A stretch of 64,000 bases of DNA from Betaproteobacteria bacterium (GTDB lineage Bacteria > Pseudomonadota > Gammaproteobacteria > Burkholderiales > Ga0077523): NCBI GenBank assembly GCA_016713305.1, contig JADJPK010000031.1, positions 682,001 through 746,000 on the forward strand, written 5' to 3'. Under the pieces are notes generated by a model that was not told where the DNA came from, searched no databases, and worked only from the letters and a program-made list of their open reading frames with translations. Below are positions 8,392-17,221 of this stretch, one piece after another; the stretch's first letter is position 1; each line of letters opens with the position of its first letter. The translations under genes and the position numbers were made by a program.

Positions 8392-9825
8392 ATGGGCCAG
8401 GAAATCGCAGAACACCACTTCAGGCACCGCGACTTCGAGCGTTTCGACTCGCGTCTGGCCGTCGAGACAGACCTGCTTTGCGACTGGATCTCGGAGGGCG
8501 TGCTGGCCCGCTCGGCGCCCATGGCCGGGCTGGAACTGGAAGCTTGGCTCGTGCAGGAAGATGGAACACCCGCTCCGCGCAACGCCGAGTTTCTTGCGAG
8601 ACTCGCCGACCCCGCCGTGGTTCACGAACTCGCCCGTTTCAACGTCGAGCTGAATGTCGCACCCCAGAGCCTCACGGACACCGGACTGCGGCGCATGTCC
8701 GACGAACTGGAGACGACCTGGCGGCGGTGCCGCGAGGCCGGCGCTGCTCTTGGCCTCAAGCTCGCGTCCGTCGGTACGCTTCCGACCGTGGCCGAATCGC
8801 ATCTGTGCGCCGGGAACATGTCCGATTCGGAGCGCTATCGCGCACTCAACGAACAGGTGATGCGTCAGCGGCATGGGCGGCCGATGCGCCTTGCGATCGA
8901 CGGCGCGGAGCGGCTGGAGACCTTCCACACCGATGTCATGCTGGAGGCCGGCACGACGTCCTTGCAAGCGCATCTGCAGGTCACTCCCGAGAACGCGGTG
9001 CGGTACTACAACGCGGCCATCATCGCGTCTGCTGCCACGGTGGCGATCGCCGCCAACAGTCCGTTCCTGTTCGGCCGTCAGTTGTGGGAGGAAACGCGCA
9101 TTCCGCTGTTCGAACAGGCCGTGGACGTCGGCAGCCACGAAGCCTCCTATAGGGGATCGGTTCCCCGGGTCTCGTTCGGCACGGGCTACGCGGGGTGGTC
9201 ACTCGCGGAATGCTTCCGCGAGAATCTGCACCTGTTTCCGGTCATGCTGCCGCTGGAATTCGACGTCGACTACTTCCGCCTCGCGCACCTGCGCCTGCAC
9301 AACGGCACCATCTGGCGGTGGAACCGCCCGCTGGTCGGTTTCGACGCGAACGGCAAGCCGCATCTGCGGATCGAGCATCGGGTCATGGCCGCCGGTCCCT
9401 CGGTCACCGACATGATGGCGAACCTCGTGTTCTTCTACGGGCTCGTGTCGTCGCTTGCCGAAGACGACGTTCCGCCCGAGTCGATCCTCCCGTTCGCCCA
9501 GGCGAAGAGCAATTTCTACTCGGCCGCCCGCCATGGGATCGCCGGCACCGTCACGTGGCTGGACGGGGTGGAACGCCCGCTCCAACAGGTCGTTCTGGAC
9601 GATCTGCTGCCGCGGGCCCGGGCGGGCCTGGGCCCGCTGGGGGCGTCCGGCAGCTTCACCGATCGTGCGCTTCGGGTCGTGGAATCGCGCGTGGCCTCGG
9701 GACGCACCGGCAGCTGGTGGCAGCGAGCATTCGCGGAACGGCATGGCAGGGACTTTCCCCTGCTGGTGCGGGAATACATCGTGCGGCAGGCGCAGGGAAC
9801 GCCTGTTCACGAATGGTCCCTTTGA
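8392..9825 (+). CDS. YbdK-family carboxylate-amine ligase (glutamate-cysteine ligase family 2)
   Basis: A 477-residue member of the glutamate-cysteine ligase family 2 (YbdK group), ATP-grasp-like enzymes that join a carboxylate to an amine. Visible family signatures are GLELEAWLV near the N-terminus, FNVELNVAP, the LQAHLQV strand and the RIEHRVMAAGPSVTDMMAN block. The true substrate is uncertain, since YbdK has only weak gamma-glutamylcysteine activity. I start at the ATG at 8392 because the residues before it show no family similarity. It is the first of three co-directional genes with an aspartoacylase-like and an EEP-family gene. Confidence 0.88.
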   Translation: MGQEIAEHHFRHRDFERFDSRLAVETDLLCDWISEGVLARSAPMAGLELEAWLVQEDGTPAPRNAEFLARLADPAVVHELARFNVELNVAPQSLTDTGLRRMSDELETTWRRCREAGAALGLKLASVGTLPTVAESHLCAGNMSDSERYRALNEQVMRQRHGRPMRLAIDGAERLETFHTDVMLEAGTTSLQAHLQVTPENAVRYYNAAIIASAATVAIAANSPFLFGRQLWEETRIPLFEQAVDVGSHEASYRGSVPRVSFGTGYAGWSLAECFRENLHLFPVMLPLEFDVDYFRLAHLRLHNGTIWRWNRPLVGFDANGKPHLRIEHRVMAAGPSVTDMMANLVFFYGLVSSLAEDDVPPESILPFAQAKSNFYSAARHGIAGTVTWLDGVERPLQQVVLDDLLPRARAGLGPLGASGSFTDRALRVVESRVASGRTGSWWQRAFAERHGRDFPLLVREYIVRQAQGTPVHEWSL

Positions 9826-9901
9826 CAGTCCGCCGCGGTTCGCACAGCGCGCCCGTTGGAGTACTCTGCGGGAAGCATCATCGGCTGCACACCGAACACG
9901 C

Positions 9902-10936
9902 ATGGACACCCTCGTACGGCCCCGGCTGCAGATCCTGACCGGACTGCCCGCCGGATTCCTGAACTGCACCGCCGCCGACCTTTACCGGATCCTCCCCCGC
10001 CCGGCACTCATCCACCTGCCCGGAAAGCGCAGTCCCGCGCTGTTCGTGTCGATCCTGCTCCACGGCAACGAGGACGTGGGTCTCCAGGCCTTGCAGCGGG
10101 TGCTCGCGGGCTTCGCTGGACGCGAGCTGCCGCGGGCGATGTCCCTGTTCATCGGCAACGTCGAAGCGGCGCGCGCAGGCGTGCGGCGCCTCGACGACCA
10201 GCCCGACTACAACCGGGTGTGGCCGGGCACCGACGTGTCCGAGTGCCCCGAAGCCGCGATGATGCGCGAAGTCACCGAAACGATGCGCGCGCGGGGAGTC
10301 TTTGCCAGCATCGATCTTCACAACAACACCGGTCTGAATCCGCACTATGCCTGCGTGACGAGCCTGACCCCTGCCTTTCTCCAGCTTGCCGGTCTTTTCA
10401 GCCGCACGGTCGTCTACTTCCGGACACCCCGCGGAGTGCAGTCGGCCGCTTTCGCCGAACTGGCGCCTGCCGTCACGTGCGAATGCGGCAAGACCGGCGA
10501 CGAGTCGGGGGTGGCGCACGCCGCACAATTGGTCGAGGCGTGCCTGCGTCTCGAGCACGTCCCCGATCATCCCGTCCGCGAGGGGGATGTGCATCTGTTC
10601 CATACGGTCGCGACGATCAAGCCTGCCGAGATGTTGTCGATGAGCTTCGATGGAACGCCGGCGGACCTTCAGTTCGTCACTTCGCTGGATCACTACAACT
10701 TCAGGGAACTGGAGGCAGGCACGCTGCTCGCGCGTTCGCGCGATCCGGAGGCGTTGCATGCGCATGGGGAATCGGGCGACGACATCACGTCGGAGGTGCT
10801 GATCCGGGTCGCCGATGGCTGGCGGCTGCGAAAACCGTTCATGCCGGCAATGCTGACGCGCGACGAGCGGGTCGTGCGTCAGGACTGCCTGTGCTATCTC
10901 ATGCAGCGCATGACCTTGCCGCCGGCGATCGGCTGA
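9902..10936 (+). CDS. Succinylglutamate desuccinylase/aspartoacylase-family (M14-like) protein
   Basis: A 344-residue zinc-dependent hydrolase-like protein. The metal-binding HxxE motif appears as LLHGNEDVG (about 50-60) and the later histidine as SIDLHNNTGLNPH. These belong to the AstE/ASPA branch of the M14 carboxypeptidase fold, which removes acyl groups from amino acids. The start at 9902 gives a compact N-terminus 76 nt after the YbdK-type gene, and the next gene starts 22 nt after this stop, so the three probably form one transcript. A joint role in making and breaking a small amide-linked metabolite is possible but unproven. Confidence 0.82.
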   Translation: MDTLVRPRLQILTGLPAGFLNCTAADLYRILPRPALIHLPGKRSPALFVSILLHGNEDVGLQALQRVLAGFAGRELPRAMSLFIGNVEAARAGVRRLDDQPDYNRVWPGTDVSECPEAAMMREVTETMRARGVFASIDLHNNTGLNPHYACVTSLTPAFLQLAGLFSRTVVYFRTPRGVQSAAFAELAPAVTCECGKTGDESGVAHAAQLVEACLRLEHVPDHPVREGDVHLFHTVATIKPAEMLSMSFDGTPADLQFVTSLDHYNFRELEAGTLLARSRDPEALHAHGESGDDITSEVLIRVADGWRLRKPFMPAMLTRDERVVRQDCLCYLMQRMTLPPAIG

Positions 10937-10958
10937 CCGACGGGCGGCCCGCGCGGAC

Positions 10959-11807
10959 GTGAAGCTCATCACCTGGAACATTCAGTGGTGCCGCGGTGTC
11001 GACGGCCGCGTCGATCCGGTCCGCATCGCACGCGAGGCGAGGGACCTCGCGGACTTCGACGTGCTGTGCCTGCAGGAGGTCGCGATCGGCTTCGAGACGC
11101 TCGGCGGCAGCGCCGGTGAGGACCAGATGGCTCTCATCGGCGCCGAACTGCGCGAATACCGAGGGTTCTACGCCCCCGCCACGGATGTCGACAACCGCAA
11201 GGGAGGGCGCCGCCAGTTCGGCAACGCCGTCTTCACCCGCCTGCCTGTCGTCCAGGTTCAACGGCACCGGCTGCCCTGGCCCGCCGACCCGAGCGTGCCC
11301 AGCATGCAACGGGCCGCGCTGGAACTCGTGATCGACGCCGCGTTCGGGCCGGTGCGCGTGACGAGCACCCACCTGGAGTATTACTCGGCACTGCAGCGGA
11401 TGGCTCAGGTCGACGCGCTGCGCGAAGTGCACGCCGAGGCCTGTGCACACGCAGCGCGACCTCGCGCCAGCGGCGATCCCGGCGAGCCCTTCGAAGCCCT
11501 CCCCCGACCTGCGTCGGCCATCGTCTGCGGCGACTGCAATTTCGCGCCGGGATCCGCGGAACATGCGCGGATGCTGGCGCCCTTCGCCGGAAACGAGCCC
11601 CGCTTCCTGGACGCGTGGGACGCCATGCACCCAGGCGCGGCGCATCCGCCGTCATGGGGCGTGCACGACAGGAGCTGCCCCTTGATGTGCTGCGATTTCG
11701 TCTACGTGACCGCGGATCTCGCAGCGCGGCTTTGCCGCGTGGAAGTGGATGCCTCGACCGACGCATCCGACCACCAGCCGGTACTCGTCGAGTTGCACGA
11801 CGCCTGA
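10959..11807 (+). CDS. Endonuclease/exonuclease/phosphatase (EEP) family protein
   Basis: A 282-residue protein with the EEP (DNase I-like) fold. It opens with the family motif KLITWNIQWCRG (Asn binding metal), followed by VLCLQEVAIGFE (catalytic Glu), VTSTHLEYYS, VCGDCNFAPGS and the closing ASDHQPVLVEL (catalytic Asp-His). These active-site positions all look intact. There is no signal peptide, so it should act in the cytoplasm. The substrate could be a nucleic acid, an inositol phosphate or another phosphodiester. It is the last gene of the rightward trio and ends a few bases from a convergent gene. Confidence 0.87.
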   Translation: MKLITWNIQWCRGVDGRVDPVRIAREARDLADFDVLCLQEVAIGFETLGGSAGEDQMALIGAELREYRGFYAPATDVDNRKGGRRQFGNAVFTRLPVVQVQRHRLPWPADPSVPSMQRAALELVIDAAFGPVRVTSTHLEYYSALQRMAQVDALREVHAEACAHAARPRASGDPGEPFEALPRPASAIVCGDCNFAPGSAEHARMLAPFAGNEPRFLDAWDAMHPGAAHPPSWGVHDRSCPLMCCDFVYVTADLAARLCRVEVDASTDASDHQPVLVELHDA

Positions 11808-11811
11808 CGGC

Positions 11812-12657
11812 TCAGCGGCCTGCCACCAGTTCCGCGGCGAACGCCCGTACTTCCAGTTCCACCTCGAGTCCCTCGACCGGGGGCCGCGCGCAGTGGACAC
11901 GCACGCCACGGCGCGACGCGAATTCCAGCGCCGGCATCAGCACATCCGTGACGGGCGCGCGTTCCGGGTGGGCACAATAGACATCCACATGTGTCGCATC
12001 CCCGAACGAAACACCGAGGCCCTGCATGCGGTCGCGAAAGGCACGCACCAGGAATTCGGTCTTGGCTGCGAATCCGGCCGCCGAGTCGTCGCCGGCGGCC
12101 ACCACGCCCGCCGGGCCGTTCTCGGCCATGCCGGACAGCACGAACGTCGGGCGCGCGGCGCGTCCCGCCCGCGCAAACGAGAAGGCATGCAGCGAGGGCA
12201 TTTCGGGCGGATCGAAGACGGGCGCCACGTTGGTTCTCGACACCGGGTTGCGCCCCTCGGCCAGCAGTCCCCAGGAGAGGAGCCGCTCTACATAGGGACC
12301 GTTGAACGCACGAAAACCGTCCATGCTGAGCTGCCGGGGCAACCTCAATTCCATGCCGCAGAGAGACTGCATCGGCCGTCCCGCCGAACGCAGAAACTCC
12401 TCCACGAACCTGTAGCCATCCTGCAGCTCGAGCCATCGGTCGAGCATCACGTGCACGATCTCGAAACCGCGCAACGCGACGGCACCGGTCGCGAATACCT
12501 GGTTTCCGGGCACGAATCGAAACCCTCCCTCCGGCCGATCCACGGCCGGGAGTGACTGCGCCCGCAAGAGGGCCGGACGGATGGCGAAAGCGGCGGCGGC
12601 GGCGGCCACTCCAAGCAAGCGCCTGCGGCGCAGGACAGTGTCGTACGGTGGGTGCAT
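11812..12657 (-). CDS. Tat-exported RidA-like protein
   Basis: A 281-residue protein that begins with a twin-arginine type signal (RRRRLLG followed by an Ala-rich helix). Downstream are stretches resembling the RidA/YjgF trimer fold, notably SFGDATHVDVYCAHPERAPV near 220-240 and a preceding GMAENG strand. RidA proteins hydrolyse reactive imines/enamines in the cytoplasm, so an exported version is unusual. The start at 12657 is favoured because it places the RR motif right at the N-terminus. Family membership beyond the C-terminal third is uncertain. It is convergent with the EEP gene and divergent from the MATE gene. Confidence 0.62.
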   Translation of the reverse strand: MHPPYDTVLRRRRLLGVAAAAAAFAIRPALLRAQSLPAVDRPEGGFRFVPGNQVFATGAVALRGFEIVHVMLDRWLELQDGYRFVEEFLRSAGRPMQSLCGMELRLPRQLSMDGFRAFNGPYVERLLSWGLLAEGRNPVSRTNVAPVFDPPEMPSLHAFSFARAGRAARPTFVLSGMAENGPAGVVAAGDDSAAGFAAKTEFLVRAFRDRMQGLGVSFGDATHVDVYCAHPERAPVTDVLMPALEFASRRGVRVHCARPPVEGLEVELEVRAFAAELVAGR

Positions 12658-12822
12658 GGTGGTTGATCCTCCCGGAGGTTTGCGTTCTACTGCGAGCGTT
12701 CGCCAGGCGTGCGGCGCGAGCGACACGCGTCGTGGCGGCGCTCCGTATGGCGCCTGGCCGTTCCGTCGCCGGCGGCGTTCGTCGCGATCGTCCAACGACC
12801 CATCTTCAGACGCGCCGGTGCC

Positions 12823-14271
12823 TTGACCATATCTCCTCAGCATTCCGATTCACGTGCCGCAGCGGCATCGCGTCTGCCCGCACTCCGCCGCGACCACCAC
12901 GGACACAGGCACGTGGACTTCGGCGCTGTCCTGGCGCTCGCGCTCCCGCTGATGCTGAACAGCGCCGTCCAGCTCGTGCTCAATCTTACCGACACCTGGT
13001 TCATCGGGCGCATCTCCACCGACGCCATGGCGGCGATGGGTGCGGTGCACTTTCTCGCGATCGTGTTCCTGCTTGCGCTGGGAGGCGTCGGCCTCGCCGT
13101 TCAGGCATTCGTCGCGCAGGCCTACGGCGCGAGACGAAGCCTGCAGGCGTCGTCGAGCACCTGGCATGGCCTCTGGTCGACAATGCTCCTCGCTCCCGCA
13201 TTCCTGGCGATCGCGTATTCCGGACCAGCGCTGCTGCGGCCATTCGGGCTCCCGGAAGTCGTTGCGGACCTGGCGGCGGAGTGGTGGATGCCGCGGCTGC
13301 TCGGCGGGCCGCTCGCGGTAGCCCTCTGGGCCATCTCCGGATTCTTCAACGGCCTCGGCCGCGCGCGTGTGACGCTGCTCGTCATGGTAGTCGTGGCCTG
13401 TGCGAATGCAGCATTGAACGAGATCCTGATCTTCCGGCTCGGATTCGGCATCGCAGGTTCTGCGTGGGCAACGACCGTGTCGATGGCCATCGGTGTGGTG
13501 CTGGGGATGGCAATCTTTCTTTCTCCTGCACTGCAGCAGCCCTATCGAACCCGGCTTACGTGGCGGCCCAAAGTGCGTCAATTGCGACGCGTCTTGTCCA
13601 TCGGCATCGCCACCGGCCTCTTTCCCGCCGTGGATCTGGTGGCAATTTCGCTGTTCCAGCTGATGCAGGTGCGCCTCGGCTCGGTCCAGGGAGCGGCCAC
13701 GCAGATCGTGATGATGCTCACGTCCATCGCGTACCTGCCGGCCATCGGCATCGCCATGGCCGGTACGACGCTCGTGGGGCAATCCATCGGCGCCGGGGAC
13801 AAGCACTGGGCGCAGCGCCTCGGTGACACGGTCGTGGTCATCGCGGCGCTGTACATGGGGGCCGTGGGCGCGGCGATTGCCCTGGGAGGCCCCTGGCTGG
13901 TGCCGATCTTCACGGATGCGTCCCATCCGGGTGCACAGGAAGTGATCGCGCTGGCCCTGTCGATCGTGTGGATTGCAGGCGCGTACCAGACCTTCGATGC
14001 GCTGAATCTGGCGGCGGCATTCTGCCTCCGCGGAGCAGGGGACGTGCGCGTGCCGACGGTGCTGCTGCTCGTGCTCGCCTGGGCAGGGTTCGTACCCCTG
14101 GCCCATATGCTTTCCTTCGCACCCGGTGAAGGGTGGGTGGATTTCCTGCCTCAGTTCGGGTGGGGAACCCGCGGGGGGTGGTGGGTGTTTTTGGTGTACA
14201 TCGTCTTGCTCGGCGCGATGATGCTCTGGCGTTGGCGTTCCGGAAGCTGGAAGCGTGCGAGCCTGACTTAA
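12823..14271 (+). CDS. MATE-family multidrug/toxin efflux transporter
   Basis: An integral membrane protein with about twelve hydrophobic helices in two bundles of six and MATE signatures: LALPLMLNSAVQLVLNLTDT in helix 1 (Asn-rich), FIGRIS, GVGLAVQAFVAQAYGA, and the second-half equivalent MAGTTLVGQSIGAG. MATE pumps export cationic drugs or metabolites using Na+ or H+ gradients across the inner membrane. The start is uncertain: a TTG at 12823 leaves a short polar N-terminus, while a GTG at 12709 would add 38 Arg-rich residues unlike the family. No regulator is adjacent. Confidence 0.86.
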   Translation: MTISPQHSDSRAAAASRLPALRRDHHGHRHVDFGAVLALALPLMLNSAVQLVLNLTDTWFIGRISTDAMAAMGAVHFLAIVFLLALGGVGLAVQAFVAQAYGARRSLQASSSTWHGLWSTMLLAPAFLAIAYSGPALLRPFGLPEVVADLAAEWWMPRLLGGPLAVALWAISGFFNGLGRARVTLLVMVVVACANAALNEILIFRLGFGIAGSAWATTVSMAIGVVLGMAIFLSPALQQPYRTRLTWRPKVRQLRRVLSIGIATGLFPAVDLVAISLFQLMQVRLGSVQGAATQIVMMLTSIAYLPAIGIAMAGTTLVGQSIGAGDKHWAQRLGDTVVVIAALYMGAVGAAIALGGPWLVPIFTDASHPGAQEVIALALSIVWIAGAYQTFDALNLAAAFCLRGAGDVRVPTVLLLVLAWAGFVPLAHMLSFAPGEGWVDFLPQFGWGTRGGWWVFLVYIVLLGAMMLWRWRSGSWKRASLT

Positions 14272-14333
14272 CTCATAGGTGGGAAAGCCCCGGCCCCGGC
14301 GGTCCTGGCACCCGCCTTGCGTCGTGAGAGGAC

Positions 14334-14648
14334 ATGAAGATCGAGTTCCGTTTGCTGCAAAAGTTGCAGTCCCAATCCGTGCTTGACAAGCACACGCCGA
14401 AACTTTCGGAGTATTCGCGACCCATCATGAACGAACGTGACTATCGGGATTCCAAGGCCTCGTTGGCCCAGGCGATGCGCAGTGCGCCGACCGCGGAATC
14501 CGCCCTCAGGGCAGAGGCCCTGCTGCGCGAGATCGTTGACTACGAGATGCGCCTCGACATTGACGAGGAAGAAAGCTTCTCCGCGTACGAGGAACTTTCG
14601 GACTACGAGGGACCGCGGCGGCGGTGGTCCGACCGGTTCGACGATTGA
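14334..14648 (+). CDS. Small acidic hypothetical protein
   Basis: A 104-residue protein I do not recognise. The N-terminal third is basic, the middle is a predicted helical stretch with heptad-like Ala/Leu spacing (SLAQAMRSAPTAESALRAEA), and the C-terminus is strongly acidic (DIDEEESFSAYEELSDYEG) before a short Arg-rich patch and a final DD. There is no signal peptide or membrane segment. An internal ATG at 14427 could give a 73-residue version beginning MNERDYRDS. It lies alone between the MATE gene and the convergent otnC gene. Confidence 0.6.
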   Translation: MKIEFRLLQKLQSQSVLDKHTPKLSEYSRPIMNERDYRDSKASLAQAMRSAPTAESALRAEALLREIVDYEMRLDIDEEESFSAYEELSDYEGPRRRWSDRFDD

Positions 14649-14666
14649 GCCTGGCGCTCCCGATGG

Positions 14667-15299
14667 TCAGGCGCCGAAGCGCCGTTCGAGTTCCGCCACG
14701 GCATCTTCGTCCAGCACTTTGATCTTCTCCGTTCGAAGCATCAGGAAGAGCTTCGCGGTTTCCTCCAGTTCCTCTGTCGCGTACACCGCATTTTCCAGGT
14801 CCACCCCGGCGATCACGGGGCCATGATTCGCAAGCAGTATGGAATGGTGCTTCCGCGCCACTTCCCGCACTGCGTTCGCCAGCGACAGATCCCCCGGTGG
14901 GTAGTAGGGCAACAACGCGAGCCGGCCTACCTTCATCACGTAATAGGCGGTGATCGGAGGGATGGGATTGCGCTCGTCGAGCCCCTCGATCACCGATACG
15001 GCGACGGAGTGCGTGGAATGCAGATGGACCACCGCACCGGCCGAAGGACGCTCGCCGTACATCGACAGGTGCAGGAACGCCTCCTTCGAAGCCTTGTCCC
15101 CGGACAGATGATTGCCGTGCAAGTCGAGCTTCGTGATGCGAGCCGGGTCGAGCCTCCCCAGGCATGAATTGGTCGGTGTGATCAGGTAACCGTCGTCGAG
15201 TCGCGCGGAGAAGTTCCCGGAGGAACCGAAGGTGAGTCCCCGGTCGAACAGCGACTTGCCCAACACCGCCATCTGTTCCCGAATGGCACTTTCGCTCAT
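14667..15299 (-). CDS. otnC: 3-oxo-tetronate 4-phosphate decarboxylase (class II aldolase family)
   Basis: A 210-residue class II aldolase/adducin fold enzyme of the OtnC group, which decarboxylates 3-oxo-tetronate 4-phosphate to dihydroxyacetone phosphate. Zinc-site histidines are visible in VVHLHSTHSVA and LANHGPVIAG; substrate-binding elements are GSSGNFSARL and ITPTNSCLG. I start at 15299 because GGAGGAA lies six bases before this ATG; that Shine-Dalgarno sequence would fall inside the gene if the upstream ATG were used. It follows otnK by about 70 nt, which supports the specific OtnC call over other class II aldolases. Confidence 0.87.
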   Translation of the reverse strand: MSESAIREQMAVLGKSLFDRGLTFGSSGNFSARLDDGYLITPTNSCLGRLDPARITKLDLHGNHLSGDKASKEAFLHLSMYGERPSAGAVVHLHSTHSVAVSVIEGLDERNPIPPITAYYVMKVGRLALLPYYPPGDLSLANAVREVARKHHSILLANHGPVIAGVDLENAVYATEELEETAKLFLMLRTEKIKVLDEDAVAELERRFGA

Positions 15300-15372
15300 T
15301 GCCACTTCCTCCATCGCGCGGCACTTCGGCCGCTGCCTTGACCGGATCTTTCCGACGCGGGGCGGCCCCGCT

Positions 15373-16641
15373 TCAGCCGTACTTGGCGAATGCCTTGCTG
15401 AAGAAGTCGGTCGTGCCGAAATTGCCCGACTTGAGCGCAAGAGCCAGGCGCGGTTCTCCCAGGCTGGCCGTCCACGGCACACCGGGATCGATCTCCGCGC
15501 CGATCATCAGGCCCTCGACGCCCAGCGCACTCACGATGGCGCCGGAAGTCTCTCCGCCCGCGACCACCAGTCTTCGCACGCCTCGCGCCACCAGACCTCG
15601 CGCAATCTGCGAAAGCGTTTCTTCCACCAGCGCTCCCGCGTGTTCCCTTCCCAGTCTCGCCTGCACTTCAGCCACCTGATCCGGCGTGCCTGAGGAATAG
15701 ATGAGGATCGGCTTGTTCGACAGCCGCTCCTGCGCCCACTGCAGCGCTTCGGCGACGACATCCCGTCCGCCTGCCAATGCCATGGGATCGATCGCCAGCG
15801 TGTCGTGGGTACGCTTCATGTGCTCTACCTGGGACAGCGTGGCGGCGGAGCAACTGCCAGCGATGACCGCGGCATGGCCCGCAATGTCGGGCAGACGCAT
15901 GGCCTGGCCCGGCACGAGCTCGCCGGAGCGAACGAAATTCGCAGGCAGCCCCATGGCCATGCCGGAGCCGCCCGTCACCAGCGGCATGTCGGAGCAGGCT
16001 TCACCGAGCACCTGCAAGTGTTCGTCGCTCAGCGAATCCAGTACGGCATGCCTCGCTCCCTCCTGACGGAGGCGCTCCATCGCCGCACGCACTTCAGCAG
16101 GCCCGCGGTTCACGATGGAAACCGGCACGAGCCCGACCTTCCGCGGTGTCTGCTGCTGCAGCACGCGCACCAGCGAGGGATCCGTCATCGGGGTGAGGGG
16201 ATGATGACGCATGCTCGACTCGGACAGCAGCATGTCTCCGACAAAGATATACCGCTGGTAGACCGTCCGCTTGTTGGTGGGAAACGCCGGATTGAACACC
16301 GTGAAATCCGTTCCCAGGGCATCGCACAGCGCGTCCGCCACCGGACCGATGTTGCCCTTGGAGGTGGAGTCGAAAGTCGAGCAGTACTTGAAATAGAACT
16401 GCCGGGCTCCCGCGCGTCGCAGCCAGTCGAGCGCCGCGAGCGACATGGAGACGGCCTCGGCGGCCGGATTGCTGCGTGACTTGAGCGCGACGATGACGGC
16501 ATCCACATCGGGGACAGGCAGATCGCGGCGGGGAACGCCCAGCAGCTGGACGGTACGCATTCCTGCCTTGACAAGCGTGTTCGCCAGATCGGTGGCGCCC
16601 GTGAAATCGTCGGCGACGGCTCCCAGAAGAATGCGGGCCAA
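15373..16641 (-). CDS. otnK: 3-oxo-tetronate kinase (four-carbon acid sugar kinase family)
   Basis: A 422-residue kinase of the four-carbon acid sugar kinase family (formerly DUF1537). The N-terminal substrate domain starts ILLGAVADDFTGATDLAN and contains FKYCSTFDSTSKGNIGPV. The C-terminal nucleotide-binding half has VTGGSGMAMGLP, VVAGGETSGAIV and KSGNFG, all typical of OtnK/DtnK. With OtnC downstream it should phosphorylate 3-oxo-tetronate in a D-threonate/D-erythronate type pathway. The partner dehydrogenase and isomerase (OtnI) are not nearby, so the pathway must be completed elsewhere or differ. The DtnK/OtnK choice rests on the pairing. Confidence 0.88.
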   Translation of the reverse strand: MARILLGAVADDFTGATDLANTLVKAGMRTVQLLGVPRRDLPVPDVDAVIVALKSRSNPAAEAVSMSLAALDWLRRAGARQFYFKYCSTFDSTSKGNIGPVADALCDALGTDFTVFNPAFPTNKRTVYQRYIFVGDMLLSESSMRHHPLTPMTDPSLVRVLQQQTPRKVGLVPVSIVNRGPAEVRAAMERLRQEGARHAVLDSLSDEHLQVLGEACSDMPLVTGGSGMAMGLPANFVRSGELVPGQAMRLPDIAGHAAVIAGSCSAATLSQVEHMKRTHDTLAIDPMALAGGRDVVAEALQWAQERLSNKPILIYSSGTPDQVAEVQARLGREHAGALVEETLSQIARGLVARGVRRLVVAGGETSGAIVSALGVEGLMIGAEIDPGVPWTASLGEPRLALALKSGNFGTTDFFSKAFAKYG

Positions 16642-16825
16642 GATGTTCTCCGGCAGTGATCGTTGAGCCTGCTATTTGAACACAGCGTCAGGGGCCCAAG
16701 ACGCAGCCTTCTGCGGAAGAGACGCATGGGTCCCGCCCGTCCTCCGGCGTCATCAGGCTCCGGACAACGACTTCAGCCGCGGGCGCCGCATTTCCTTGGG
16801 GTGACGACCCCGCGTGTGGCCCGCC

Positions 16826-17101
16826 CTACTGACCGCTCAGCTGCAACAGATAGGGGATGACCGATTGACGCTGAGCTTCGTCCGGCATGAAGTGGCTGGG
16901 CAGATGCCGCTCCAGTCTAGCCGCGCGGTCGGGCGCCGGAGTTCGTGCCACGAGTTGCGTCAGCCGCTGAGTGTTGTGACAGCTCACGCACTTCGACTTC
17001 ACCAGCTGTTCGCCGGCGGAGGGTTCGTCATCGGCCCATGTCGGTAACGAAGTGGCGGCTGCCACGGCGAATACGACCGGTCCCAACCGCTTCATATCCA
17101 T
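16826..17101 (-). CDS. Small exported mono-heme cytochrome c
   Basis: A 91-residue protein with an N-terminal signal peptide (about 1-23, ending ADDE) and one heme-attachment motif CVSCH. A probable axial methionine lies in HFMPDEAQ near residue 71. The small class I cytochrome layout suggests a periplasmic electron carrier or a sulfur-oxidation type c domain. It stands alone, with 184 nt of unremarkable sequence before otnK and 120 nt before the GST gene, so its redox partner is unknown. Confidence 0.78.
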   Translation of the reverse strand: MDMKRLGPVVFAVAAATSLPTWADDEPSAGEQLVKSKCVSCHNTQRLTQLVARTPAPDRAARLERHLPSHFMPDEAQRQSVIPYLLQLSGQ

Positions 17102-17221
17102 GCGTCTTCTCCCTGTTGGCGCGCGCTGGCGCGTCCTCGAATTCGATTGAATCCCAACGGAAGCCGAACGCCGGCGACGCAGATCAAGTCAGACTGCATT
17201 CCGGGCCGGCCGGTCCCGTCT

